A stretch of DNA of 64,000 nucleotides from Pseudoalteromonas prydzensis (GCF_001661495.1 NZ_BDDT01000001.1:682001-746000); one strand, 5' to 3'; shown: positions 1 to 8,492, numbered from the stretch's first letter. Numbers and translations: made by a program. The notes: generated from the letters alone by a model not told the origin.

Positions 1-53
1 CTTTGTCCAATAACATTATTAAACGCCGTTTTGGTGTGTTATAAACCACCACA

Positions 54-698
54 ATGGTTTTCAATAAGCTGTTAGAGGTAATGATGGGTTTGAGTTCAAA
101 TTGTCCAGTTTCATCATTTTTCTTTTCTCGAAATAAACGAATGTTTTTGGATTCCTGTGTCCTTAATCAAGCTTGTGAAGATCAAGATGTCGCAAAGTTA
201 TTAGAAGTTACGGGAGAAAAATATTCTACATTTATTGCTTCTATTTCGCTCTTAGAGGTTGGTTTTGGCCCTAGAGATAAAGCAGATATTAAGCAACAAC
301 AAGAAGTAATGGAATTATACCAACACACTAAAACAGTGAATAGCTCGTCAATTGATAGTATAGATGTTTTAAATAGTAATAAAGCTGGTAAAAAGTACCT
401 TTATATTCCAGAAGAACATGAGTGGTTTGGCGCTAGACATAATTTAATAAAATGGATGGAACAAGAAAATGTAGGTGGTAGCTCTGCAAGAAAACAGCAA
501 AACGATGCTTTAATATTTATGTGTGCGTGGAATGCTAATTCGTTTCTCATTACTGATAATGTTAAAGATTTTTTGAGGTTTAATGTTATATTGCATAATG
601 AGCATGGCGGTCATTTACCTATCTTTTCTCTTGAAGATCTAAAGCGTTCTCAAACTGAAGAAGTAGTGTTTCCCTGTAATGTGAAAAATTACCTCTAA
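54..698 (+). CDS. PIN-domain protein (VapC-like nuclease fold)
   Basis: The protein looks like a PIN-domain ribonuclease. The domain seems to start near residue 30, where a short strand gives F-L-D-S-C (first acidic residue). A conserved Glu follows in S-L-L-E-V-G-F-G (about residue 69), and a C-terminal acidic pair sits around N-D-A-L-I-F and I-T-D-N-V-K-D-F (about 150-175). PIN proteins usually cleave RNA, often as toxins of toxin-antitoxin pairs. The start is uncertain: ATG 54 has no clear ribosome site, ATG 84 follows AGAGGT at a good distance, and ATG 141 would begin exactly at the PIN fold. No antitoxin gene is visible upstream, but only 53 bases are available. The stop codon touches a group II intron remnant on the other strand. 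At 214 residues it is longer than typical VapC, so it may be a stand-alone PIN protein. Confidence 0.6.
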   Translation: MVFNKLLEVMMGLSSNCPVSSFFFSRNKRMFLDSCVLNQACEDQDVAKLLEVTGEKYSTFIASISLLEVGFGPRDKADIKQQQEVMELYQHTKTVNSSSIDSIDVLNSNKAGKKYLYIPEEHEWFGARHNLIKWMEQENVGGSSARKQQNDALIFMCAWNANSFLITDNVKDFLRFNVILHNEHGGHLPIFSLEDLKRSQTEEVVFPCNVKNYL

Positions 699-785
699 TC
701 GGGTAGCCGGAGGTCTCTAACCTCCAGCCCCCACACCACCCATCATGCGGGCCCGCAATGGGCGGTTCACCTCCCGTAATGAATA
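698..785 (-). mobile_element. Group II intron 3' remnant (domains V and VI)
   Basis: Read on the minus strand, the segment gives a domain V-like hairpin: CCGCCCAT pairs with ATGGGTGG (one wobble), with an inner TGCG/CGCA stem and short loop. It is followed by a domain VI-like stem, GGAGG/CCTCC around TTAGAGA, and ends in CTACCCGAT, the usual form of a bacterial group II intron 3' end. The sequence GAACCGCC..GGTGGTGT is characteristic of these introns. No reverse transcriptase/maturase reading frame lies upstream on this strand (786-995 holds nothing recognisable), so the intron is 5'-truncated. Its 3' end falls on the last base of the PIN stop codon. Confidence 0.7.
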
Positions 786-995
786 TTGATCCAAATATCT
801 CTCAATGACACTAAACCTTGTGAAGCTAACTAGCTATTGCCTAGCGCAATGTTAATTCATTTTTTGAGCTTCTGAATGTGCCTTCACTTCCAAACAGCTA
901 CTTTTGGTGCTGGTGATACAGTATGCTATGGCGAGTCGTTAGCTGATAAGCATTGGCTATTAAATAAATAGTGACACTATTTGAGTGGGCATATT

Positions 996-1088
996 ATGAG
1001 TGTAGAACTAGTGACAACTTTGCAGCGTCAAGCTACTAAGATCTTATCTGAGCTTCACGCTGCTAAAGAGCAAATGAATGCTAGTTAA
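996..1088 (+). pseudogene. 5' fragment of a Phd/YefM-family antitoxin gene
   Basis: A 30-codon frame begins M-S-V-E-L-V-T-T-L-Q-R-Q-A-T-K-I-L-S-E-L-H and then K-E-Q. This closely matches the N-terminus of Phd/YefM antitoxins, which are normally about 80 residues and go on with a P-V-L-I-T-E-H-G-type segment. Here the match stops after about 26 residues and the frame closes at TAA 1086-1088. The DNA-binding N-terminal part is incomplete and the toxin-neutralising C-terminus is missing, and no RelE/Doc-type toxin follows. It overlaps the end of the convergent DUF3325 gene by 8 bases. The likely origin is deletion of a toxin-antitoxin module whose left part survives. The call rests on one short but distinctive match. 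Confidence 0.6.
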
Positions 1089-1386
1089 TGATTGCTTTTA
1101 TTTTGCCAGTGTATGCAAATAACACTGCTAATGCACTTGCGACAAGACTGGCCGTTGCAAATGCATACACTAAACCTAATGCGTTGCCCCACGTGTTAAT
1201 TGCATGAACGACTGCAACAACAATCATTGTAAAGCCCATACATCTAAGCAATATACAGGTGTTTTTTTTTAAACGCTGTGCTTGGCTAAATACATCATTA
1301 TAATGGCGTTGCAGCGATAAACTCAGCAATGTAAAACCCAGTAATTGCAGTATTATTTGTATTAATATTTGCAGAAAAATTAACAT
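1081..1386 (-). CDS. DUF3325 family small membrane protein
   Basis: This 101-residue protein has three or four predicted membrane spans and little else. It fits the DUF3325 family, which is found downstream of PepSY membrane proteins and TonB-dependent receptors in iron-uptake clusters. Its start is 2 bases past the stop of the PepSY gene, so it is the last gene of the minus-strand block TonB receptor, DUF3649, PepSY, DUF3325. The molecular function is unknown. The context suggests an accessory role in handling iron-siderophore or ferric reduction at the inner membrane. The family call rests on size, hydrophobicity and gene order. Confidence 0.65.
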   Translation of the reverse strand: MLIFLQILIQIILQLLGFTLLSLSLQRHYNDVFSQAQRLKKNTCILLRCMGFTMIVVAVVHAINTWGNALGLVYAFATASLVASALAVLFAYTGKIKAIIN

Positions 1387-1388
1387 AT

Positions 1389-2960
1389 TTAAATACCTTT
1401 TGCTGTTTGCTTTATATGTGTGTTTGAAGAGCCAATAACATTTCGCTTTTGCAACACAACCGCCGCAAAAGCAAACCCCCCAGCAAATGCCAACATACTT
1501 AAATCAAACCCCAGCATTAACCAATCGTTATTTTGTAAGCTTGCTAACATACTGTGCTCCGTGGTAAGTATATTAACCAGTGGTATCAAGGCATAGACCG
1601 CAGCTGCCAACCACAACATATTTAGCCATACTTTTTCAGCCATTCGTGCCATGCAAAAACAACAACACAACGCAAATACAATAAATAAACTATGCATTTC
1701 CCACTGAGCACGACTGGCCATTTCAACAGGTAATAAACGGTTTGCCCAAAAGTAAGCTGCTATGGCAATGGGTAGGCCAACAACCACTGCAGCGTTGAGC
1801 TTGTCTATCGCATTGATAAACCTAGCTTGCTGCTTTTTACGTTTTTGCACCCAAATAATCAGTCCCGTTGCAATCATTCCAGCGCCTAACAAGCCTGATA
1901 AAAAGTACAACCACCTTAAATAAATATCAGCAAATAAGCCTTCGTGTAGATGCTCCAACACATCATAAACCTCTGCTGCACTGTATTTTTTATCTGTGGC
2001 TTGCTCTATTTGCACTTTGTTATCTACAACACGATAGGTGATCAGTATTGCAAATTCGATGCCCTGCTCTGCTTCAAACCACACTTCAAACCCTGGTTGC
2101 TCGGTATTGCGTTCAATTAAACCAAGGTAACTCACTGACTGATTTTTAAAACGTGATTTTGCATCAATTAATGCGGCTTCAAGCGATAAGTTATCAGCGG
2201 GTAACGCTATAAATTGCTTTGTAATGTTTTCGGCTTGCGTTTCATTGTATAACTGGCGATGCATTTTTTGCCCTTCTCCATAGGTTGCATCGACCACAGG
2301 CGAAAATGAAACACCCATTAATAAAATAAGCCCACTATAAGTAATCATCAAATGAAAAGGCAATGGCAGCACACTAAAAATGTTATGAATATCCAGCCAA
2401 CTACGCAGCCCTTTATTGGCACGAAAGGTAAAAAACTCAATGAATATTTTTTTATGAATGATAACCCCAGTGACTAAACCAATCAGCATCAGCATCGTTG
2501 CTAAACTAGTGACCAAATACCCAACAACAATAGGCACATAATGTAAGTTATAGTGCAGTCGGTATAGCGTCTCGCCACCACTGGTTTCCCTGGTTGTTAT
2601 TAGCTCACCAGTATTAGGTTCAAGGTTTTTTTCATGCCACTGCCTACGCGCCCCAGTCTCTTTATTTGCTGGCTGCAGCCATGAAATATCAATATAAGGA
2701 TCCCGTGCTGATGGATAACTAATGTACCACTGAGTTGCATCTTCTGCGTTGGTTGTGAGTTGTTGCTGCGCAGTATGGAGTATTGTTAAGTCATCAATTG
2801 GTTCATTTACAATAGCTATTTCTGGTTTCATTCAGCGGTCTATTTCATTTTCAAAATAGCCTACAGTGCCAGTAATAAAAATAAAAAACAGTAGCCAAGC
2901 AAAAACAAAGCCCGACCACGTATGTAGCCAGCTCATAGATTGTCTAAATCGAGGTTTCAT
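1389..2960 (-). pseudogene. PepSY-associated TM protein gene with in-frame TGA
   Basis: Starting at ATG 2958-2960 the protein begins M-K-P-R-F-R-Q-S-M-S-W-L-H-T-W-S-G, the usual start of PepSY_TM proteins linked to ferric-siderophore uptake and reduction. After residue 42 (G-Y-F-E-N-E-I-D-R) the frame meets TGA at 2834-2832 and continues in the same frame as M-K-P-E-I-A-I-V for 480 residues. Relatives carry Trp here (E-I-D-x-W-M-x-P), so TGG to TGA is the simplest explanation. The rest has several membrane spans and a periplasmic PepSY-like region and looks intact, so the change is recent or a sequencing error. The ATG directly after the stop could allow re-initiation, giving a protein without its first membrane helix. 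The start is 1 base past the upstream DUF3649 stop. Confidence 0.75.
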
Positions 2961-2961
2961 A

Positions 2962-3252
2962 CTACTGCGGCCCCTGCAAATAGTAATTAAAAAAGTAAAG
3001 TAAGATACATAAACCAAATACAGCGGCAAAAGCGCGTAACGTTGTTTTAGTAGCAAATACAAATAGCACGGTGATGAGGTAAATAATAAAACTAAACATT
3101 AACCCGGTGATAATGCTGTTTGTTTTATCACTCAATAGATGATTACCAATCAAGATAGCGCCAAGCATTGACATAAAATAACCGCCAACTAAAGCAATAA
3201 GCACGCGAGCAGTTATATGAAATACGGTATGATATTTTTTTGTGAGGTTCAT
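2962..3252 (-). CDS. DUF3649 family small membrane protein
   Basis: A 96-residue protein with three predicted membrane helices (about residues 12-35, 45-67 and 72-90). It fits DUF3649, the small inner-membrane protein usually found between a TonB-dependent siderophore receptor and a PepSY protein. It lies 62 bases downstream of the receptor and 1 base upstream of the PepSY start, so it is very probably co-transcribed. No catalytic motif is visible and its biochemical role is not known. The assignment relies on the conserved order receptor, DUF3649, PepSY, DUF3325 and on the hydrophobic profile. Confidence 0.65.
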   Translation of the reverse strand: MNLTKKYHTVFHITARVLIALVGGYFMSMLGAILIGNHLLSDKTNSIITGLMFSFIIYLITVLFVFATKTTLRAFAAVFGLCILLYFFNYYLQGPQ

Positions 3253-3314
3253 TAATAAGCCAGTTAGGTGCTTTAACTTAGGTGCTTGAATAAAGCACTT
3301 AACTAATTCAGAAG

Positions 3315-5450
3315 TTAAAATTTATACGACACACTAAGGCGAATATCACGCCCTGGCTCTTTAATGCCTACCACACTTTCGTAGCCCGGTATGTGGCCGT
3401 AGTCAGCAACACTACCGTGGCTGCGGTAGGATTCATCTAATAAGTTTTGTACAGATAAATCAAACCTTAGATTTGTAAGCGGCTCATAAGTTACATAGGC
3501 ATCAAATAAATCGTACCCTGGCTTATTAATAGTTTCGAGCTCGCTCAACCAACCGAGCTCAATTGAGCGGTGGAATACTTCAATATCATTAAGGCTGGCA
3601 ACATGGTTATAGTTTAAACCAAACTTAATTTGTTCATTTACATGGTAGTTAAAATTAACATTGATAGAATCGCCAATCGCATTGCCTAAGCCGCCATACT
3701 CGTAGGCTGCCATCTCAATACCGTCGAAATTGACGGTACTGTAACCAGAGGGGTCATTAGCATCAGGCCACACAAATGAGGTGTTATTTAATTCAACATC
3801 GTTATGGCTGTAGCTTACGATAACATCGAAATTATCACCTTGATAACCCGATACAAGCTCAAGGCCTTTGGTTTCTAAATCACCTATGTTTTCGTAAAAT
3901 ACACCTTCACGACCTTTAAACTTATCAAACACCACGTCGTTGATAACGCTTAAATACACTGACGCTTCAAACAACCATGTACCGTTGTTATACACTAAGC
4001 CAAGCTCTGTGTTATCAACTTCTTCAGGTGATAAATCTTGATTTGGTGTTAGCTCCCCAACAGTAAAGGCATCCGCAACTTGTCTACCTCTAAGTGCTTG
4101 TGCATAACCAGCAGACAGCTTTAAAGACTCAGTTAAACTGTACTCAAAACCAATATTGCCACTAACACCATCTTGTTTTTCAGTCGAGAATTGATCTGAG
4201 GTTGTCACAGCCGCGCCGCTGGCGTCCGTTTCCACAACCCACACACCATCAACTTGTATCCAATTAGCTTCTATACCGCTGTGATCCAGTTCATACGCGT
4301 CATAACGCGCACCAAAGCTAAGTAACAAAGCATCAGTTAGTTGCCAATGATCTTGAATATAAACACCGGTTACAGTGCCTTCTTCATCAAAAATACCACC
4401 AAAATCTGCATAAGATTGCGAATGCACTTTATCGACTTTTTGCTCTACACCGTATGTTAGCGTATGTTGGCCTAAATCACTGCTATTACGGATATCAAAA
4501 CCCGTTGTTTCAATGGCTGCATCCCAGGTATAAAGCTCACGTTTAAATGAAGACTCTGTACGGTAAATAGTCGTTTCAAGGTTTACTAAACTATTTAAAT
4601 ACCAGGCATGATTTAATACGATGGTTTCGCGCTCTCCCCACGACATAAATAGTGGATCTGATGCAAGCGGTGCCCAGTTGGTTTGTTTACCAAACTCACC
4701 TTCTTCTTGGCGGTTTTCGTAGCTTAGGGTAAGGTTTTGGTTTTCTGTCAGCTCGGCGTTAACCTTTATAAATGCAAGAGTTTGATCGGCTGCTGTACCA
4801 GGTATTTCTTTACCATCTCCGTCATCCATATTATCGCGGCTAACGTTTACATAGGATGCTAAAACCCCGACTTTGTCTGTTAACTTGCCGTATAGAGATA
4901 GGCTTTCTTTATGGCCATCATTACTAAAGTAACTCGCTTTAGCAATACCACCAAATTGCTCATTACCACGGAGTAAATTATCAGCACTTTTTGTTTTAAA
5001 ACGTATCGCACCACCAACAGCACCTGTGCCAGATGTTGCTTCACCCGCACCGGCTTGTACTTCTACACTTTGTAATAGCTCAGGCTCAATCGCAACACGA
5101 CCAATATGATGAAACAGCGTACTGGTTTGCGGCGCACCATCAACGGTCACATTGACCATTGAGTCTTCCATACCACGTACAAATATTTTTTGCGCAATAC
5201 CTAGCGAGCCACCGACTGTAACTGATGGTGTATGACGAAAAATATCTTCTAAATCGTTTGCTTGGTAGTTTTCAAGCTCAAGGGGTGTAATTTCTGAGTT
5301 TGTTGTAGCGCCAACGACTGTGATTTTTTCTATTTTCTTTTCTTGTTTAGACTTTTCTTGAGCAGCCGCGTTTGCATTAAAGCAAAGTGCAACTACAGCG
5401 CTGGCAATACTGGTTTTTACAAACGTTTTATTTATTAGTACAGATGGCAT
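3315..5450 (-). CDS. TonB-dependent outer-membrane receptor, probable ferric-siderophore type
   Basis: A 711-residue TonB-dependent receptor with an N-terminal signal peptide (cleavage near A-N-A-A-A, about residue 29). A TonB box-like segment I-E-K-I-T-V-V-G follows, then a plug domain (about 55-160; D-L-E-D-I-F-R-H-T-P-S-V and V-R-G-M-E-D) and a 22-strand barrel ending in a C-terminal Phe. Such receptors import iron chelates using TonB energy. The neighbours DUF3649, PepSY and DUF3325 support an iron substrate, and a two-component system lies directly upstream on the same strand. An AT-rich Fur-like site lies 30-48 bases upstream of the start. The exact siderophore cannot be read from the sequence, and no biosynthesis genes are present. 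Length and motifs are complete. Confidence 0.85.
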   Translation of the reverse strand: MPSVLINKTFVKTSIASAVVALCFNANAAAQEKSKQEKKIEKITVVGATTNSEITPLELENYQANDLEDIFRHTPSVTVGGSLGIAQKIFVRGMEDSMVNVTVDGAPQTSTLFHHIGRVAIEPELLQSVEVQAGAGEATSGTGAVGGAIRFKTKSADNLLRGNEQFGGIAKASYFSNDGHKESLSLYGKLTDKVGVLASYVNVSRDNMDDGDGKEIPGTAADQTLAFIKVNAELTENQNLTLSYENRQEEGEFGKQTNWAPLASDPLFMSWGERETIVLNHAWYLNSLVNLETTIYRTESSFKRELYTWDAAIETTGFDIRNSSDLGQHTLTYGVEQKVDKVHSQSYADFGGIFDEEGTVTGVYIQDHWQLTDALLLSFGARYDAYELDHSGIEANWIQVDGVWVVETDASGAAVTTSDQFSTEKQDGVSGNIGFEYSLTESLKLSAGYAQALRGRQVADAFTVGELTPNQDLSPEEVDNTELGLVYNNGTWLFEASVYLSVINDVVFDKFKGREGVFYENIGDLETKGLELVSGYQGDNFDVIVSYSHNDVELNNTSFVWPDANDPSGYSTVNFDGIEMAAYEYGGLGNAIGDSINVNFNYHVNEQIKFGLNYNHVASLNDIEVFHRSIELGWLSELETINKPGYDLFDAYVTYEPLTNLRFDLSVQNLLDESYRSHGSVADYGHIPGYESVVGIKEPGRDIRLSVSYKF

Positions 5451-5479
5451 GAATTGGGTCTCAAATAAGTGTTAAATAC

Positions 5480-5498
5480 TTAATTAAGAATTATTACT
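5480..5498 (-). promoter_or_regulatory. Possible Fur box before the TonB receptor
   Basis: The segment contains AATTAAGAATTATTACT, which resembles degenerate Fur sites of AT-rich repeats. It lies 30 to 48 bases upstream of the receptor start, where a repressor site would be expected. The match to the palindromic consensus is only partial and the whole intergenic stretch is AT-rich, so this is a weak call. Confidence 0.3.
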
Positions 5499-5539
5499 AT
5501 TTAAGTTCAAAAATGATACGACTTTTACAATTGTTACAC

Positions 5540-6877
5540 TTAGTAAATAGGAATCATTATCACCACAACTAACCCTCCATTTCGGTCGTTCTCAGCGTGG
5601 ATCTTTGCCCTAACACTGGCTAAATGACGTTTTGCAAGCGCTAAACCTAAGCCAAAGCTATCACCTTCACTGATCCGTGCGTCGTCGACTCTAAAAAATG
5701 GCTCAAATACTTTTTCTAAAAATTGCTCAGGAATACCAGGACCTTGATCACTTATCTGTAATTTGTAACAACCAGATTCCAAAGACATACTAATAGTAAC
5801 TTGTTCACTAACTGGAGTATAACGCAGCGCATTTCTAATCACGTTTTCAATAGCTGGGCATAAAGCGCGGTGGCAGCTATTTTCAATCATTGCACTTATT
5901 GGTGCATTAACAACCAGCTTTCGATCAGGAAATTCATAACGGGCATCCTCAATTAATACATCGAGTAGGTCTACCAGATCGACGGGCTCCTGTTTAATTA
6001 TCGGTTTTTCATTTTCAAGCCATGCAAGGGTTAAGCTGTCTTCAACAAGTTTACGAATATGTTTTGACTCACGGGTGATTCGCTCTAGGTGCTGCTTAGT
6101 TTCTTGTTCATCAAAATTTTCAACGGCAATATCTAAGCGCGTAAGTGGTGTTCGTAATTCGTGGGATAGGTCCGAAATTAATTGTCGTTGGTTATTAATT
6201 AGCTCACCGATATGGCTGGCCATTTTATCAAAGGTAAGTGCAAGCTGGGCAAGTTCATCTTTGCGTCCCCCTAAATATTTCGCCACCCTTACCGAAAAGT
6301 TACCACGACTAAATTCTGCTGTCGCCTTTTCTAGTTTCTGTAAAGGCGTAATAATATGACGATATAAAATAATTGATAACACCACTAAAACCAGCATTGG
6401 CATAATTATTTGCAACATGAACTTAGTTGTTGTCCAGTGATTGCCAGGGCGCATACGATCAGGCAATTTTATAAGTAAACTGGCATTCGAGTCGGCAAAC
6501 GGGATCTCCATAATGGGGTTTTGCTCAAAGTATAGGTGAATTTTCCACTCCACACTGCGACCAAAGTGATAACCACCAACAATATTTTTATCAAATGGTT
6601 CACCTGCTATGTGGTTAACCTTAAAGCCGGCTATGGATATCCAGGTGTTTTCTTGTGTTTTTAACTGGGCCAACCACGCATTTAATTGGTCTATTTTTCC
6701 TGCGGTGTAGAGCTGTTCAGCATGTGCTCCCCATGTTTGCAATTGCGTGCGATCTTGCTCTGCAATAAAACTCATGCTCTCTTCGGTTTTTAAAGTGAAT
6801 AAGTGCAAAAAATAAAAAAATGAAACTAACCCAGTTGCTAATATAAGGCACAACTTCCAAAGTAGTTTACGCTTCAT
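5540..6877 (-). CDS. Sensor histidine kinase (HAMP-HisKA-HATPase)
   Basis: A 445-residue inner-membrane sensor kinase. Two membrane helices (about 8-27 and 153-173) bracket a periplasmic sensor domain of about 125 residues. A HAMP linker follows (about 174-226), then a HisKA box L-I-S-D-L-S-H-E-L-R-T-P with the phosphorylated His at about 239. The ATP-binding domain has N-box, D-Q-G-P-G-I-P and G-L-G-L-A motifs. Its start overlaps the regulator stop by 4 bases, so it is translated coupled to the response regulator. The next gene on the same strand is the TonB receptor. This arrangement recalls PfeR-PfeS, which controls the ferric-enterobactin receptor in Pseudomonas. By inference it senses the siderophore or iron state and controls the receptor block. 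Confidence 0.9.
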   Translation of the reverse strand: MKRKLLWKLCLILATGLVSFFYFLHLFTLKTEESMSFIAEQDRTQLQTWGAHAEQLYTAGKIDQLNAWLAQLKTQENTWISIAGFKVNHIAGEPFDKNIVGGYHFGRSVEWKIHLYFEQNPIMEIPFADSNASLLIKLPDRMRPGNHWTTTKFMLQIIMPMLVLVVLSIILYRHIITPLQKLEKATAEFSRGNFSVRVAKYLGGRKDELAQLALTFDKMASHIGELINNQRQLISDLSHELRTPLTRLDIAVENFDEQETKQHLERITRESKHIRKLVEDSLTLAWLENEKPIIKQEPVDLVDLLDVLIEDARYEFPDRKLVVNAPISAMIENSCHRALCPAIENVIRNALRYTPVSEQVTISMSLESGCYKLQISDQGPGIPEQFLEKVFEPFFRVDDARISEGDSFGLGLALAKRHLASVRAKIHAENDRNGGLVVVIMIPIY

Positions 6878-7560
6878 TTAAAACAGTATCCTTTACCATG
6901 CACTGTTTGTAAGCGCTCTCCTAACCAATTAGCGTCTGTCAGTTTCCTTCGTACTCGGCTAAGATGCATATCGATACTACGATCATAAGCCCCTAACTTT
7001 TTATTGAGTACAGCTTGATACAAGTCAGCTTTACTGACTATTTGATTTTGTTGCGACACAAGCTCCCAAAGCAATTTAAACTGAATAGGCGTGAACTCAA
7101 GCTCTTGATCATTTACATAAATAACCTGCTTTGCAGCGTTAAGCATTAAGCCATCAATACTTATTTCTACGTGACTATTGAGCTTAACATTGGCTTGGCT
7201 GCGCCTGAGCAAGCTTTCTATTCTCAGTAAGAGCTCTTGAGTGTTGAATGGTTTAGCAACATAATCATCTGCGCCATGACTTAAACCTAAAATACGTTCT
7301 TCTTCTGCGCCTTTAGCTGAGACCATAATGACTGGTTGCTGGCTGGTTTCTCGCAATATTTTTAAAAGTGATACACCATCTAACTTAGGAAGCATTTTAT
7401 CGAGTAAAATAAGGTGATGCTGCTGACGCTGAGCTATTTCCAAACCAGTTAAACCATCAAAACACTGCTCAACACAGTAACCTGATTTAACCAATAAATC
7501 GGTGAGATAATTATTTAACGTATTATCGTCTTCAATTAATAAAACTCTTATTTTTGACAT
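6874..7560 (-). CDS. OmpR/PhoB-family response regulator
   Basis: A 228-residue two-domain response regulator. The receiver domain has the acidic pair E-D-D (about 10-12), the phospho-acceptor Asp54 in L-L-D-K-M-L-P, Ser81 and Lys103 in V-A-K-P-F. The C-terminal winged helix (about 130-228) has the typical Y-D-R-S-I-D-M-H-L-S-R-V-R-R-K-L recognition helix and G-K-G-Y-C-F end. It is the first gene of the minus-strand run leading to the kinase and then the TonB receptor. A Fur-like sequence lies 26-44 bases upstream of its start, consistent with iron control of the system. Function as regulator of the receptor block is inferred from position. Confidence 0.92.
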   Translation of the reverse strand: MSKIRVLLIEDDNTLNNYLTDLLVKSGYCVEQCFDGLTGLEIAQRQQHHLILLDKMLPKLDGVSLLKILRETSQQPVIMVSAKGAEEERILGLSHGADDYVAKPFNTQELLLRIESLLRRSQANVKLNSHVEISIDGLMLNAAKQVIYVNDQELEFTPIQFKLLWELVSQQNQIVSKADLYQAVLNKKLGAYDRSIDMHLSRVRRKLTDANWLGERLQTVHGKGYCFK

Positions 7561-7585
7561 CAGAACACCCAGAGTGAATACAAAC

Positions 7586-7604
7586 GATAATTGCTATTGT
7601 TTTC
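7586..7604 (-). promoter_or_regulatory. Possible Fur box before the two-component system
   Basis: GATAATTGCTATTGTTTTC begins with a perfect Fur hexamer (GATAAT) followed by partly matching TTGCTAT and TTTTC repeats. It lies 26 to 44 bases upstream of the regulator start. The match is partial, so this is a candidate only. Confidence 0.35.
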
Positions 7605-7653
7605 ATAATAATCACTGAGCTATGTAATGTAAATAAGTAGCTTGGTACTTAAA

Positions 7654-7678
7654 CAAAAAGCGCGGCTTAAGTCGCACT
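7654..7678 (-). terminator. Rho-independent terminator
   Basis: On the minus strand AGTGCG pairs with CGCGCT (one G-U pair) around an ACTTAAGC loop and is followed by TTTTTG. It lies about 55 bases past the stop of the small acidic protein gene and separates it from the two-component operon. Confidence 0.5.
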
Positions 7679-7731
7679 GTAAAAACTAATTAAATAAAGT
7701 GATTCATCCCAACATGAATTACTTTCTTCGG

Positions 7732-8016
7732 TTACTCTTGATGCTCAAATTGGCCGCGATATACTTCAAAAACCTTCAATACGGTATGCTGCGCTTTATT
7801 TAAGCCATCAAACCACGCATCAAAAATTTCATCATCATCTTGCTCACTTAATGCTAAATATTGCGCAAGTAATTCCACAATATCGTTATGCGTACAACTT
7901 AACGGATCTATTTGTTGCGCCAATACACTGTGGTCTCGCGAGCGCAATGTTTCCATCACACCTTGATCGATTTCTTGGCGTTGCTCAGTCGGGTGTTCTT
8001 GAGTGGGTTCATTCAT
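7732..8016 (-). CDS. Small acidic protein of unknown function
   Basis: A 94-residue, strongly acidic protein without signal peptide, membrane span or known motif. The N-terminal 20 residues are polar and probably disordered (N-E-P-T-Q-E-H-P-T-E-Q-R-Q-E). The rest looks helical, with an acidic patch E-Q-D-D-D-E-I-F-D-A-W-F-D-G-L near residues 58-72. The start is well supported by AAGGAAG about 9 bases upstream. It has its own terminator downstream and is transcribed away from the L31B gene. I do not recognise the family; it is likely a conserved cytoplasmic protein of this bacterial group. Confidence 0.6.
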   Translation of the reverse strand: MNEPTQEHPTEQRQEIDQGVMETLRSRDHSVLAQQIDPLSCTHNDIVELLAQYLALSEQDDDEIFDAWFDGLNKAQHTVLKVFEVYRGQFEHQE

Positions 8017-8195
8017 TATTATTTGCTTCCTTAACGCGGTTACATATTATTTATAACAGGCTAATTATCAATAGCTAGTTTTTTTGATCTGACTGCTTAT
8101 TTTTTAGTTAAGTTGACCAAATTAGCATCATTTCGCTACTTTTTTGCCTGCTTAAAATAGTATTTGCAAAGGACTCCTATTTACTATAAATTACC

Positions 8196-8208
8196 GTTAT
8201 AATATCAC
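8196..8208 (+). promoter_or_regulatory. Zur-box-like operator before rpmE2-rpmJ2
   Basis: GTTATAATATCAC matches the Zur core GTTATANTATAAC at all but one defined position. It lies 31 to 43 bases upstream of the L31B start. Zur represses the zinc-free ribosomal protein paralogues in many proteobacteria, so the site fits the genes it precedes. Confidence 0.6.
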
Positions 8209-8238
8209 ATAACATAGATTTTTTAGTAAAAGGCTTTT

Positions 8239-8490
8239 ATGAAACCTAATATTCATCCTGATTACCAAACCGTTGCCTTCCATGACACGGCTGCCGATAG
8301 TTACTTTCTTATTGGTTCAACAATTAAAACGGAACGCACCATTGAGCTTAATGGGAAAACTTACCCATACGTCCCTGTCGATGTATCAAGTGATTCGCAC
8401 CCATTTTATACCGGCAAGCAAAAATCTGTAACCACTGATGGCCGTGTGGCCGCATTCAACCGTCGCTTTAAAAACTTAGGGAGCAAATAA
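8239..8490 (+). CDS. rpmE2: 50S ribosomal protein L31 type B (zinc-independent)
   Basis: An 83-residue L31 of the type B class. It begins M-K-P-N-I-H-P-D-Y and has [25 protein letters not shown] and a C-terminal R-V-A-A-F-N-R-R-F. It lacks the Cys pairs that hold zinc in the standard L31. In zinc starvation such paralogues replace the zinc protein on the ribosome and free its zinc. The L36B gene follows after 2 bases, giving the usual ykgM-ykgO pair, and a Zur-like site lies upstream. Length and sequence are complete. Confidence 0.95.
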   Translation: MKPNIHPDYQTVAFHDTAADSYFLIGSTIKTERTIELNGKTYPYVPVDVSSDSHPFYTGKQKSVTTDGRVAAFNRRFKNLGSK

Positions 8491-8492
8491 GT

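Noticed and set aside
1..53. Possible integron attC site at the left edge
   Set aside because: The sequence around AAACGCC and GTTATAA does not give the paired core sites of an attC element; too little sequence is available.
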